Source: JANXVY01 sp034408685 (GTDB taxonomy: Bacteria; Pseudomonadota; Alphaproteobacteria; Rhizobiales; Hyphomicrobiaceae). Taken from it: a stretch of 64,000 bases of DNA. Shown piece after piece: positions 1 through 8,555 of this stretch. A program made the position numbers and the translations under genes. Below the pieces are notes generated by a model. It was not told the DNA's origin and did no database searches. It saw only the letters and a program-made list of their open reading frames with translations. Each line of letters begins with the position of its first letter. Position 1 is the stretch's first letter. The stretch lies in contig JAWXCP010000066.1 in assembly GCA_034408685.1 (NCBI GenBank), forward strand, positions 1-64,000, written 5' to 3'.

Positions 1-119
1 GGGTTCTTGGCATCGATCAGATCGGCGCCAGCACGGTGGGCGATCATGGCCTCGTCCGCGTCCGTGACGCTGGCCAGGAACGTCGGCCTGCCGCCGATCG
101 ACCGCTCGAACGTCCTCAC
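1..119 (-). CDS. mfnB: (5-formylfuran-3-yl)methyl phosphate synthase-like protein (MfnB/DUF556), 5' end only
   Basis: Only the first 39-40 codons lie in the window; the gene runs off the left edge. The reading starts at GTG (119-117), overlapping the TGA of the upstream ABC ATPase as GTGA, so it ends that operon. The visible peptide contains FLASVTDADEA and GADLIDAKNP. These match the start of the MfnB/DUF556 TIM-barrel family ('lasv.d..EA..a...GADiiDaKnP'), in which the Lys near this point is the Schiff-base residue. MfnB condenses glyceraldehyde-3-phosphate to the furan precursor of methanofuran, and homologues occur in methylotrophs that oxidise formaldehyde through tetrahydromethanopterin. 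The family call rests on one short stretch, so it is probable rather than certain. Confidence 0.62.
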   Translation of the reverse strand, partial: MRTFERSIGGRPTFLASVTDADEAMIAHRAGADLIDAKN

Positions 120-907
120 GCGCCAAACACCCGCGCCTGCTCGGCGCGCAGGCGCTCGGCCGAACACCGTTCGTCGAGCGACAACGTCACATCATGGTCG
201 GCAACCACACTTGATTGACGTCCGCCCGCATTGTCGCCCGTTTCAACGACCGTCGCGTCTGGTCCGCCCAGCCGAATGATGCGTGTTGCAAGCCGCACGG
301 CCTCGCGGCGATCGTGCGTGACGAACATGACCGTTGTCGGATGCCGGTGCCATAGCTCGAGCACCAGCGTGCGCAGTGCATCCGCCGTCGGATCGTCGAG
401 CGATACGAACGGTTCGTCCATCAATAAGATATCAGGCTCGACGACAAAACCGCGCGCGATCGCAACGCGGCGCTGCATGCCCAGTGACAGCCTTTCTGGA
501 AATGCCGATTGCGCGCCCGACAACCCGACGCGCGACAGCAACTCGGGAATATTGGCGCGACGCCGGTCCCCATCGGGCAACACGATCTCGATGTTCTCTT
601 GGACCGTCTTCCACGGCAGCAACCGGGGGGATTGGAAAATAAACGCGAGGCGCGCATCGGCAGCGCCGAACGCAATCGAGCCGGTATAGTCGCGGTCCAG
701 ACCGGCGACGATGTTGAGCAATGTCGACTTTCCGCACCCCGACGGGCCCGAAACCACGACAAACGATCGCGGCGCAATCTCGAGGTTGACCGCGCGCAAA
801 ACGGTATGTGCCGGCCGCCCGGCAACCGGCGGCCATGTCTTGGCAGCAACCGCAATGCGAACCGCCGGGGCGGCAGCGATGTCGGCGGGCGACGTATGCA
901 CGTTCAT
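116..907 (-). CDS. ABC transporter ATP-binding protein, NitT/TauT (SsuB/TauB) type
   Basis: A 263-residue ABC ATPase. Walker A GPSGCGKS is at about 54-61, the Q-loop FQ at 91-92, the signature LSLGM at 140-144, Walker B LLMDE at 161-165 and the switch His at 198. The ATG at 907 overlaps the stop of the upstream permease (ATGA), which fixes the start and indicates translational coupling. It would energise the adjacent permease and the periplasmic binding protein encoded just upstream. The family imports nitrate, sulfonates, taurine or other small organic solutes; the substrate cannot be read from the sequence. Linkage to an mfnB-like gene and a DUF2380-type gene suggests a C1 or cofactor-related solute, which is inference. 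Confidence 0.9.
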   Translation of the reverse strand: MNVHTSPADIAAAPAVRIAVAAKTWPPVAGRPAHTVLRAVNLEIAPRSFVVVSGPSGCGKSTLLNIVAGLDRDYTGSIAFGAADARLAFIFQSPRLLPWKTVQENIEIVLPDGDRRRANIPELLSRVGLSGAQSAFPERLSLGMQRRVAIARGFVVEPDILLMDEPFVSLDDPTADALRTLVLELWHRHPTTVMFVTHDRREAVRLATRIIRLGGPDATVVETGDNAGGRQSSVVADHDVTLSLDERCSAERLRAEQARVFGA

Positions 908-1698
908 CGCTTCCACCGGTTGAGACGGGCCTGCAGTGGTTGAAGCAATGTATGTTCCACGATTTGAATGACGACGATGAATGCCAGCGCATACGCGAGG
1001 ATCATACCGACGTCGAAAGATTGGAACGCGACATAGATCTTGTGTCCGACGCCCGTCGCATGTCCGCCCAGCGCTTCGACGACGAGCACGATCTTCCACA
1101 CCAGTGCCAGGCCCGACCGGGCAGACGCTGCAAAGAACGGCGCGAGTTGCGGCAGCGTCACGTGTTGCAGCGTTTTAATCCAGCCAAGCTTGTAGACCGC
1201 CGCCATCTCGTCGAGATCACGCGACAGGTTGCGGGCCCCCTCCCGCATCTGGACGGCAACATTCGGGATCTTGTTGATTGCGACCGCCAAGATGGCCGTC
1301 GTCTCATAGGGGCCGAGCCAAACATAAGACAGCGCGATAATGACCAACGCCGGCAAGTTGAGGAACAGGATCAACCAAGCATCGAAAAACTTGTCGGCCG
1401 CCGGATTGCGCCCCATCGCAAGGCCGATCGCCGAACCGATCAGCATGGCGGCGGTAAACGCGGCTGCCACCCTGAGCAGCGTGGCTGCGAGGCTTATCCA
1501 TAATGCTCCGGTCTGCGCCTCGTAGACGACAAGGCCAAACACCTGACCGGGACCCGGCAAGTGGCGGCTTTGGGCCACGGCTGAAGCGACCGCCCAGATC
1601 AGCACCAGCGTCGCCAGCGAAGCTAGCGCCCAGCCAAGCCTTTGCAGCCCCTGATTAGCTGGCCGCCGATCGTTGGCCAAATCAGCCGCTCGCGACAT
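904..1698 (-). CDS. ABC transporter permease, NitT/TauT (SsuC/TauC) type
   Basis: A 264-residue inner-membrane protein with about six hydrophobic segments, for example around residues 22-42 (LGWALASLATLVLIWAVASAV), 70-95 and 105-130. It carries the binding-protein-dependent transport loop (EGARNLSRDLDEMAAVYKLG, about residues 152-171) that docks on the ATPase. It sits between the binding-protein gene (17-bp overlap at its start) and the ATPase gene (ATGA overlap at its end), forming a complete importer. The length is typical for SsuC/TauC-like permeases. Confidence 0.9.
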   Translation of the reverse strand: MSRAADLANDRRPANQGLQRLGWALASLATLVLIWAVASAVAQSRHLPGPGQVFGLVVYEAQTGALWISLAATLLRVAAAFTAAMLIGSAIGLAMGRNPAADKFFDAWLILFLNLPALVIIALSYVWLGPYETTAILAVAINKIPNVAVQMREGARNLSRDLDEMAAVYKLGWIKTLQHVTLPQLAPFFAASARSGLALVWKIVLVVEALGGHATGVGHKIYVAFQSFDVGMILAYALAFIVVIQIVEHTLLQPLQARLNRWKR

Positions 1699-2683
1699 GG
1701 AACAACTGCGGGTCGAATTTCGTGGCGCTGCCGATCAATTCGGTCCCACCGTTGTTGATCAGCGCATTCAATATTTTTTCGGCCGACCCCGTCTCGGCGG
1801 CTGACCAGGGTGGTGGAATGCCTGCAAGATACGCGCGCCGAAGACCCTCGAATTCAGCGTCCGATTTCGCCTTCATTAGCGGCTTGACCCGCTCCCATGC
1901 GGCATCGGACGTCGCCAGCGACGCGTTACCTTCCCGCACGGCTTGGAGGAGCGCCGTCACTTGGGCTGCTTTCGGGTTGGCTTCTTTCCAGATGAAGCCG
2001 ACAAATGCGGGGATCGGTTTGATCGCGAGGGCGTCGAAGACGTCGATCATCGTGACGACGTCGCGGAAACCGGCGCTCTTCAATCTGACGGTTTGCGTCC
2101 AGAAATTCAGATTGGCATCGAGCCGTCCGTCGAGCGCTTGCTCTGCCAGCAGCGGCGGCGCGCCATAGATGATGGTGGCTTGCGCGGCGAGATCAATGTT
2201 TGCAACTTTACGGGCATAGGCCTGCATCAGCAGCCAGCTTTTGTCGATCGACGAACCGGCGACGCCGACGCGCTGACCTGCGAGGTCGGCGATCGATTTG
2301 ATCGGCGATTGGGCTGGTACGACAAGACTGCCGAGCGAGGTCGAATACGGCGCAAACTTCAGCGCCTCACCCAGCCCGCGCTGGCGCAACGCCCATGGCC
2401 AGTCACTCACGATGACATCTGATCCGCCCGACAGCAGCGAGATCGGACCCGCATGGTTGTTCGATAACTCGACGGGGGCGAACTCCAGTCCGACCTTGCG
2501 ATCTATGCCCTCAGTGCGGATGGTTTCGATCAGCCAATTGAGCGAGCCAAACTTGACCGAGCCGACTTTGAGGGGGCCAGCCTTCACGGTGCCGGTTTGT
2601 GCCGATACCTGCCGAATGAACGGCGTGGCGACGGACATCGCAGCAGCGAGCCCTCCGGCGGCGACAGTTCGCCGTGTTATCAT
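1682..2683 (-). CDS. ABC transporter substrate-binding protein, NitT/TauT (SsuA) type, Tat-exported
   Basis: About 333 residues. The start ATG at 2683 overlaps the TGA of the DUF2380-type gene. The N terminus MITRRTVAAGGLAAAM has a twin-Arg-like RR followed by a hydrophobic stretch and a cleavage-like VSAQ, so export by Tat is likely. The body shows NMT1/SsuA-like features, including a first-lobe glycine-rich LLSGGSDVIVSDWPW and a central IADLAGQRVGVAG element. It would bind the substrate in the periplasm for the adjacent permease and ATPase. The substrate is unknown; sulfonate or nitrate should not be assumed. Confidence 0.86.
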   Translation of the reverse strand: MITRRTVAAGGLAAAMSVATPFIRQVSAQTGTVKAGPLKVGSVKFGSLNWLIETIRTEGIDRKVGLEFAPVELSNNHAGPISLLSGGSDVIVSDWPWALRQRGLGEALKFAPYSTSLGSLVVPAQSPIKSIADLAGQRVGVAGSSIDKSWLLMQAYARKVANIDLAAQATIIYGAPPLLAEQALDGRLDANLNFWTQTVRLKSAGFRDVVTMIDVFDALAIKPIPAFVGFIWKEANPKAAQVTALLQAVREGNASLATSDAAWERVKPLMKAKSDAEFEGLRRAYLAGIPPPWSAAETGSAEKILNALINNGGTELIGSATKFDPQLFHVASG

Positions 2684-3231
2684 TTCGGGGCACCCTCCGT
2701 GGCTATTCTGTTGCGCACAATGTAGCTGACGCCGCGCAGCCACGCTTCGTCGGTGTTGCCTTGGATGCCCGCGTTGTAGACGCCGACGATCTTGCCAGTG
2801 TCACTGTCAGCGATTTGGACTGTCACCGATAGCAGCGTGTCGGAGAATTTCTGCACGAGGCCAACAATCGCAAGTTTAGCCCCGGCTTTTTTGGCGAGAT
2901 CGGTTTCGCAGCCGTTGCAGCGATGCAGTGGCGCTGCCTGCTTAATCTCGCCCGCGATTTGGTCGGTCGCTACGAGGGCATACCGGTTCAAAGCTGTCAG
3001 CCGCACTTTGAGATCATCGGTCAAGAGCCCGAGGCGCTTGGTCTCCTCTGGCCGAACCTTGGGGAACAGCTCTCCCTCTTGGGCGGTATCCAACAGCTCG
3101 AACGGAAACACGGCTGCTGTCTCGGCTGACACTGCAGCGGCACCCGGATTAACTAGGAGCGCTGCGAAAACAGCGAAGAACTGCGCGATCCGGCAACCGG
3201 TCGGCCTCGTGCTGAAACGTCCGTACTGCAT
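2680..3231 (-). CDS. DUF2380-type secreted protein
   Basis: About 183 residues from the ATG at 3231; a TTG further upstream is possible but less likely. An N-terminal signal (AQFFAVFAALLVNPGAAAVSA) precedes a small alpha/beta domain with AAVFPFELLDT at its start and VGLVQKFSDTLLSVTVQIAD later. This resembles DUF2380, a family often found beside ABC and PQQ-linked genes in methylotrophs. A CNGC-like pair lies in HRCNGCETD. The gene is first in the minus-strand operon and is coupled to the binding protein by ATGA. A periplasmic accessory role for the transporter is likely, but the function is unknown. Confidence 0.7.
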   Translation of the reverse strand: MQYGRFSTRPTGCRIAQFFAVFAALLVNPGAAAVSAETAAVFPFELLDTAQEGELFPKVRPEETKRLGLLTDDLKVRLTALNRYALVATDQIAGEIKQAAPLHRCNGCETDLAKKAGAKLAIVGLVQKFSDTLLSVTVQIADSDTGKIVGVYNAGIQGNTDEAWLRGVSYIVRNRIATEGAPK

Positions 3232-3790
3232 GCGGGGTCCGAATTGTTGACGAGTGCTGCTGCGCAAAATCCGTCTATCCGATGTTGGTTTCTAGAGCCG
3301 AGTGGACGCCATGAGCGCACTCAGGTGAGAAAACACTGCAGTTGATCACGGTTTGCGTCGATTGCCCACCGGCTCCGCCGACGCCCGACGATGCTGTAAA
3401 GTTCACAACGTAATGAATGCCGGGCAGGATCAGGCCTGATCAACACGAGCACGATCACGATTGGTAAAATCACGACTGGGCAAGATCCGTTCGACACCTT
3501 TTTGGCCAGCACTGACAGCCGAACCTCGAGCCTCTCTGGATAGGTGCGGCCGCATCCGCAAACCCAATGGCCTGCTGGAGACTGCCTTGTCCAGCACGAA
3601 CCAACTCACGTTTTTTGCTGCGCTGCTCACGTTTGCGCGAAGACAAAAGGCTCACCTTGACACGCATTAGCCGATAACCTCTGTCGCGCGGCAACAGTGC
3701 TGTCGCTTGACGTATCGAGGTCGAGCGCTGACATGTGATGCAGGATAAAGCAAAACAATCCGACACACACGCCCTCGGAGGAAATATTTG
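3232..3790. promoter_or_regulatory. Divergent intergenic region between two transport operons, with a perfect 14-bp palindrome
   Basis: About 560 bp lie between the divergent DUF2380 and PQQ-ABC operons. No convincing coding frame is present. A perfect palindrome GATCAGGCCTGATC occupies 3428-3441 and could be a dimeric regulator site. A strong ribosome binding site GGAGG (3777-3781) serves the plus-strand operon. I could not assign sigma-70 elements with correct spacing. The promoter role follows from position only. Confidence 0.4.
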
Positions 3791-5104
3791 GTGCCGCTCT
3801 CGTTTTCGACGTTGTGCAACCGGTTGGCAACCTCAGCCTTCTTGGCGGTTTTGGCAGTCGCGTCGCCCGCTTCGACCGAAGTCGTCGCGCAAAACGTACC
3901 TGCGGCCGAGGCCGCTAAACCGAACGTCCCAGCCGCGACCGCCGACGTGAACGCCGCCAAACCGGCAGCGGCAAAAACCGTCATTACGATTATCCTCGCC
4001 CGCGAAATTCGTGACCGCCCGACGCCGCTATCACTGCTCGACATCCCGCCGGCAGATGACGGCATCGCTGGCGCCAAACTCGGCATCGGCGACAACAACA
4101 CGACTGGCCGCTTCCTCAATCAGGAATATATTCTCGACGTCATCGAGAACGCCAAGCCTGCTCAATTGGTGTCCGATGCGGTCGCAAAACTTGGCGAACG
4201 CGGCGGCTTCATTATCGCCGACGCGGCCCCCGAAACGATCCTGGCGCTTGCTGATGCTGCGGCGGCCAAGGGCGGCATCGTCGTCAATGCGTCCTCGCCC
4301 GATGAAAGTCTGCGCGAAGAGAACTGCCGGGCCAATTTGGTCCACACCATTCCGTCGCGTTCAATGCTGACGGACGCGCTGGCCCAATACCTGGCGTTCA
4401 AGCGCTGGAACAAATGGTTCCTGGTCGCTGGCACTCAGCCCGACGACAAGGCTTACGCCGACGCGCTCAGGCGTTCGGCAAAACGGTTTGGCCACACCAT
4501 CGTGGAAGAGCGGACCTTCGAATACGACGCCGGCAGCCGCCGCACCGATGGCGGCCACGAACAGGTTCAACAACAAATCCCGACTTTCATGCAAAACGCC
4601 AAGGTGCATGATGTGGTCGTCGTCGCTGACGAGGGAGAACTGTTCGGCGAGCACATTCCTTATCGAACCTGGGACCCGCGCCCAGTGGCGGGCACGGCGG
4701 GCCTGACACCCGCGACGTCGCATCCATCCATCGAGCAGTGGGGCGGAACTCAATTCCAGAACCGCTTCAAGCGTCTCGCCAACCGCAATATGAGGCCGCT
4801 AGATTATAACATGTGGCTTGCCATGCGTTCCGTCGGCGAGGCAGCTTCGCGAAAGCAAACGAACGACCCGAAAACATTGTTTGCTTACATGCAATCGCCA
4901 GATTTCGATCTGGCTGCATTCAAGGGGACAAAGACAACTTTCCGCAACTGGAATGGGCAATTGCGTCAACCGCTGTTCGTTGTCACACCCAAAGTGCTCG
5001 TGTCGGTTTCCCCCCAGCAGGGCTTCCTGCATCAGTTCACCCCGCTCGATACCATGGGCTACGACAAACCTGAATCAAAGTGCAAGGCGTATACGGCAAA
5101 ATGA
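3791..5104 (+). CDS. Periplasmic binding protein of a PQQ-dehydrogenase-linked ABC transporter
   Basis: About 437 residues from GTG 3791, 9 nt after GGAGG; TTG 3788 is an alternative. A signal sequence and an Ala/Pro-rich linker (to about residue 60) precede a type I periplasmic-binding fold like branched-chain amino-acid receptors (IITIILAREIRD, later FIIADAAPETILALADAAA). The order binding protein, beta-propeller, ATPase, cupredoxin-like, ABC-2 permease is that of the PQQ-dependent alcohol dehydrogenase-associated ABC set (TIGR03861-TIGR03866 families). It is comparable to the lut cluster of Methylorubrum and pedA1A2BC of Pseudomonas putida, which are linked to lanthanide-dependent growth. 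The lanthanide link is inference here, as no xoxF or TonB receptor lies in the window. Confidence 0.82.
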   Translation: MPLSFSTLCNRLATSAFLAVLAVASPASTEVVAQNVPAAEAAKPNVPAATADVNAAKPAAAKTVITIILAREIRDRPTPLSLLDIPPADDGIAGAKLGIGDNNTTGRFLNQEYILDVIENAKPAQLVSDAVAKLGERGGFIIADAAPETILALADAAAAKGGIVVNASSPDESLREENCRANLVHTIPSRSMLTDALAQYLAFKRWNKWFLVAGTQPDDKAYADALRRSAKRFGHTIVEERTFEYDAGSRRTDGGHEQVQQQIPTFMQNAKVHDVVVVADEGELFGEHIPYRTWDPRPVAGTAGLTPATSHPSIEQWGGTQFQNRFKRLANRNMRPLDYNMWLAMRSVGEAASRKQTNDPKTLFAYMQSPDFDLAAFKGTKTTFRNWNGQLRQPLFVVTPKVLVSVSPQQGFLHQFTPLDTMGYDKPESKCKAYTAK

Positions 5105-5230
5105 CCGCGCGATCTGGGCGGCCCGGGAGCTGGCACGTGAGCTGAGGCTGATGCCTCCGTCCCGATCGACCGACCTCTCAAAACGTCGATACCGAAGCGA
5201 CAACACCAACTCACCTCAAGGAACTCGACC

Positions 5231-6214
5231 ATGCGCATCGCGACCCTGTTGACGACAGTCGCCGCCGCTGCGGTTCTCGCCACGGCATCCGCGTCTCCCG
5301 CGCTCGCCTACCGTGTTTTCGTCTCGAACGAGAAAGACAACACGATTACGGTCATCGACACCACGAAGATGGAAGTTGTCGAGACGATGAAGGCGGGGCA
5401 GCGGCCACGGGGCATCGCGCTGTCGCCGGACAATAAGCTCTTGTACGTCTGCGCCAGCGACGACCATACGATTCAAGTGTTCGACGCCGACACCTACAAA
5501 TATCTCCGCAACTTGCCATCGGGCTCTGATCCGGAGCTCCTGGCCGTCCACCCGTCGGGCAAGTTCCTCTACGTCGCCAACGAGGACGACAACCTCGTCA
5601 CCATCGTCGATATCGAAAAAAACGCCGTGGTGACCGAAGTTCCTGTCGGCGTCGAGCCTGAGGGCATGGGGCTGTCGCCAGATGGCAAGGTGCTGGTCAA
5701 CACGTCCGAAACCACCAACATGGCGCACTTTATCGATACTGCGACGAACAAGACGTTCGACAACGTCCTGGTCGACAGCCGCCCGCGCGTTGCCGAGTTC
5801 ACCGCCGACGGCAAGCAGGTCTGGGTCAGCGCCGAGATCGGCGGCACCGTAACGATCATCAATGCGGCCGACCGGAAAGTCGTCGCCAAGCTGACGTTTG
5901 AAATTCCCGGCGTGACCAAGGACGCGATCCAGCCCGTCGGCATCCGCATGACGAAGGACATGAAAACCGCCTTCGTAGCCCTCGGCCCGGCAAATCGGGT
6001 CGCCGTGATCGATATGGCGACACTCAAAGTTGAACGCTATCTGCTCGTCGGGCAGCGCGTCTGGAACCTCGCCCTGTCGCCCGACGAAAAGATGTTGTTC
6101 ACCACCAACGGAACATCCAACGACGTGTCGGTCGTCGACGTCGCCAGTCTCAAGGTCACGAAGTCGATCAAAACCGGCCGGTATCCGTGGGGCGTTGTCG
6201 TCGCGCCAAAGTAA
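5231..6214 (+). CDS. PQQ-catabolism-associated YVTN beta-propeller protein, secreted
   Basis: A 327-residue protein with a signal peptide ending near SASPALA. At least six repeats of about 42 residues follow, of the form 'YVxNExDNxVTxxDxxxxxVxxxxxVGxxPxGxxxSPDGK' (for example VFVSNEKDNTITVID and LYVANEDDNLVTIVD). This is a YVTN/TIGR03866-type periplasmic beta-propeller. It is preceded by AAGGA at proper spacing and lies between the binding protein and ATPase genes. A periplasmic scaffold or ligand-binding role in the transporter set is inferred from context; no catalytic residues are evident. Confidence 0.85.
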   Translation: MRIATLLTTVAAAAVLATASASPALAYRVFVSNEKDNTITVIDTTKMEVVETMKAGQRPRGIALSPDNKLLYVCASDDHTIQVFDADTYKYLRNLPSGSDPELLAVHPSGKFLYVANEDDNLVTIVDIEKNAVVTEVPVGVEPEGMGLSPDGKVLVNTSETTNMAHFIDTATNKTFDNVLVDSRPRVAEFTADGKQVWVSAEIGGTVTIINAADRKVVAKLTFEIPGVTKDAIQPVGIRMTKDMKTAFVALGPANRVAVIDMATLKVERYLLVGQRVWNLALSPDEKMLFTTNGTSNDVSVVDVASLKVTKSIKTGRYPWGVVVAPK

Positions 6215-6240
6215 TAGAGAGATCTCGCGTTGGGGCATCC

Positions 6241-7050
6241 ATGATCGCGTCACACATCGCCACGAGTGAAGTCCCGTCGGTCGATGTCGCATCGGCTGAA
6301 CCGAACTTGGCGCTGACCGTTTCGAACGTAAGCCATAGTTTCGGGTCGGCGAAAGTGCTCGACGGCGTGACATTGAGTGTGCCGCGCGGGACCATGACCG
6401 TTCTGCTCGGCCTCAACGGCGCCGGTAAGTCGACGCTGTTTGCTCTGATCACACGGCTCTACGACAACGTGACCGGAGAGATCTGCATTCTTGGCCAGGA
6501 TGTGCGTCGCAAACCGACGCTTGCGCTGCAGCGGCTTGGTGTCGTGTTCCAAAGCCGCACCCTCGACGCTGATTTATCGCTGACGCAGAACCTCGTCTAT
6601 CACGCTGCCCTGCATGGCATGGGCGGGCGTGAGGCTCGCGAACGGGCGCAACGAGTCCTGAACACGGTCGGGCTCGCCGACAAAGCCAACGTCACCGTCC
6701 GGACGCTTTCGGGCGGCCAAGCCCGGCGCGTTGAAATCGCCCGCGCCCTGTTGCACGACCCCGGCCTGCTTTTGCTGGACGAGGCGACCGTTGGCCTCGA
6801 CATTGGGTCCCGCGAAAGCGTGTTGGCAATCGTTCGCAGCCTTGCTGCATCTCGTGGTCTTGGTGTTCTTTGGGCGACCCATTTGATCGATGAAATTGCG
6901 CCAACGGACAATGTCGTCGTGCTACACAAAGGCCGGGTCATGTTTACAGGCTCGGTGCCAGATTTTATGGCCTCGACCAAGGGCGATACGCTGTCGACGG
7001 CATTCCGCATCGCAACCGGAACAGACCCCAAGACAACCGCCGCGAGCTGA
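6241..7050 (+). CDS. ABC transporter ATP-binding protein, PQQ-linked system
   Basis: A 269-residue ATPase read from ATG 6241. Walker A GLNGAGKST is at 57-65, signature LSGGQ at 156-160 and Walker B LLLLDE at 176-181. It is closest in style to ABC-2 exporter ATPases (DrrA/CcmA-like), which fits the ABC-2 permease two genes downstream. Placement in this five-gene set matches the TIGR03864 type. The direction of transport is not obvious: an exporter-type ATPase and permease work here with two periplasmic binding-like proteins. Confidence 0.9.
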   Translation: MIASHIATSEVPSVDVASAEPNLALTVSNVSHSFGSAKVLDGVTLSVPRGTMTVLLGLNGAGKSTLFALITRLYDNVTGEICILGQDVRRKPTLALQRLGVVFQSRTLDADLSLTQNLVYHAALHGMGGREARERAQRVLNTVGLADKANVTVRTLSGGQARRVEIARALLHDPGLLLLDEATVGLDIGSRESVLAIVRSLAASRGLGVLWATHLIDEIAPTDNVVVLHKGRVMFTGSVPDFMASTKGDTLSTAFRIATGTDPKTTAAS

Positions 7051-7087
7051 ACGCACGGCGGCAAAAAAATAAACACTGGAGGAACTC

Positions 7088-7522
7088 ATGACGCCTAAGT
7101 TCATCGCACTCATCACTGCCGCAACGGCAGCCGTCGCTGTTGCCGCAACCGCTATTGCGCAAGAGAGCGGCAAGACCATCCGCCTCCCGGATTTGACGAT
7201 CGGGACCGGGAACACGGGCTTCGAGTGGACGCAGGACAAACTCCCGGCACTCGAGGTCAACAAAGCCTACCGGATGTGGCTCAAGGCGACCGGCAAAAAG
7301 GAATGCGCGTTTCAGGCCGACGAACTGTTCGCCAACATCAAATGGCGGAAAATGGAAATCAACAAGGTCGAGATTAAGCCCACGGCCTCGTTCAAGGAAA
7401 TCGAATTCGAGAATGAAGGCGCCGCCGAGCTTTTCTTCACACCGACCAAAGCCGGTGACTACACCTGGAAATGCAACGGCCTCGAAGCTCGCGGCTTAAC
7501 TGGCAAAATCGTCGTCAAGTAA
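7088..7522 (+). CDS. Secreted cupredoxin-like protein lacking histidines
   Basis: A 144-residue protein with a signal peptide (residues 1-25, cleavage after AIAQ) and an all-beta domain. It ends FFTPTKAGDYTWKCNGLEARGLTGKIVVK when read in pieces, the typical last strands of cupredoxins ('aGxYxxxCxxhxxxGMxGxivV'). The type-1 copper ligands are missing: the whole protein has no histidine. Only Cys73 and Cys129 remain, so it may form a disulfide or bind a different metal. GGAGG precedes the ATG. It belongs to the PQQ-linked ABC operon; a metal- or cofactor-handling role is inferred. Confidence 0.78.
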   Translation: MTPKFIALITAATAAVAVAATAIAQESGKTIRLPDLTIGTGNTGFEWTQDKLPALEVNKAYRMWLKATGKKECAFQADELFANIKWRKMEINKVEIKPTASFKEIEFENEGAAELFFTPTKAGDYTWKCNGLEARGLTGKIVVK

Positions 7523-7530
7523 TCGGGCAC

Positions 7531-7564
7531 ATTGGCGAGGTAGCCGTGCGGACACCTCGCCAAT
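7531..7564. terminator. Strong intra-operon hairpin
   Basis: An 11-bp perfect inverted repeat (ATTGGCGAGGT, 7531-7541, with ACCTCGCCAAT, 7554-7564) with a 12-nt loop lies between the cupredoxin-like and permease genes. It has no T-run, so it is more likely an attenuator, mRNA-processing or stability element than a full terminator. It could lower expression of the permease relative to the periplasmic proteins. Confidence 0.55.
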
Positions 7565-7594
7565 TGTCGTCCCTCGATCGCTAACGGAAGCGCA

Positions 7595-8554
7595 ATGACC
7601 ACCGACACGTTAGCAAGCGCCGCCCGCAACGAAAGCGCCAGTCAGGTTACGGCTCTGGCTCCGCGCCGGTTGGGTCTGCGCGCCTATCTCGCGTGTTTTT
7701 CGGGCATCGTCTGGCGCGAGGTTCTCCGCTATGTCCACCAGCGGGAACGCTTCCTCTCCGCGCTTGTCCGCCCGCTGGTCTGGCTATTTATCTTTGCTGC
7801 TGGTTTCCGCCAAACGCTCGGCATATCGATCATTCCGCCCTATGAGACCTACGTGCTGTACGAGACCTTCGTGACGCCGGGCCTCGTCGGCATGATCTTG
7901 CTGTTCAACGCCATGCAGTCCTCGCTCTCGATGGTCTATGACCGCGAGACAGGTGCCATGCGGACCCTCCTGGTCAGCCCGTTTCCACGCTCGTTCCTGC
8001 TGATTTCAAAACTGCTCGGCGGCGTTGCCGTCGCGCTTTTGCAGGTCTACGCGTTCCTGTTCATCGCTTACTTCTGGGAAATCGAACCCGGTGGCGATCC
8101 GATCAACCTCGGCTTTATGACGATCCCGCCGCCGTTCAACGGCTGGCTGACCGTCTTACCAGCGCTCCTTCTGTCGGGCTTTATGCTTGGGGCGTTGGCG
8201 TTATTCATGTCATCGGTTATTCGCCAGCTCGAGAACTTCGCTGGCGTCATGAACTTCGTCATCTTCCCGATGTTCTTTGCGTCATCAGCGCTTTACCCGC
8301 TTTGGCGCATCAAAGAATCGAGCCCGTTGCTTTACGAAATCTGCCGACTTAACCCGTTCACCTATGCCGTGGAACTAATCCGCTTTGGCTTATACGGGCA
8401 GGTCGGCGCCAAGCTCGACGGTGGCTGGATCGACCTCACCAATGTCGCGGTCGTATTGGCCTACACCCTCGTATTTTTGGCTGGAGCCATTTACGCGTAT
8501 AACCCGTCGAAAGGGCTCATCGCCCGGCGCGGCGGACCTGGCGGAGGAGCCTGA
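7595..8554 (+). CDS. ABC-2 type permease of the PQQ-linked ABC transporter (PedC-like)
   Basis: A 319-residue membrane protein with six hydrophobic helices: about 60-75, 95-115, 135-160, 185-205, 220-240 and 285-305. It has an ABC-2 signature region (REVLRYVHQRERFLSALVRP near the N terminus; DRETGAMRTLLVSPFPRSFL after the second helix). It pairs with the upstream ATPase. The family TIGR03861 'alcohol ABC transporter, permease' includes PedC of Pseudomonas putida. GGAAG precedes ATG 7595. Confidence 0.88.
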   Translation: MTTDTLASAARNESASQVTALAPRRLGLRAYLACFSGIVWREVLRYVHQRERFLSALVRPLVWLFIFAAGFRQTLGISIIPPYETYVLYETFVTPGLVGMILLFNAMQSSLSMVYDRETGAMRTLLVSPFPRSFLLISKLLGGVAVALLQVYAFLFIAYFWEIEPGGDPINLGFMTIPPPFNGWLTVLPALLLSGFMLGALALFMSSVIRQLENFAGVMNFVIFPMFFASSALYPLWRIKESSPLLYEICRLNPFTYAVELIRFGLYGQVGAKLDGGWIDLTNVAVVLAYTLVFLAGAIYAYNPSKGLIARRGGPGGGA

Positions 8555-8555
8555 C

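Noticed and set aside
3461..3670. Possible small gene in the 3.2-3.8 kb gap
   Set aside because: Short frames on both strands, no ribosome site, no recognisable features, typical random high-GC frames.
5216..6373. A 385-codon open frame on the minus strand opposite the beta-propeller gene
   Set aside because: It covers a clear YVTN repeat gene and reads as Asp/His/Arg-rich noise with no ribosome site.
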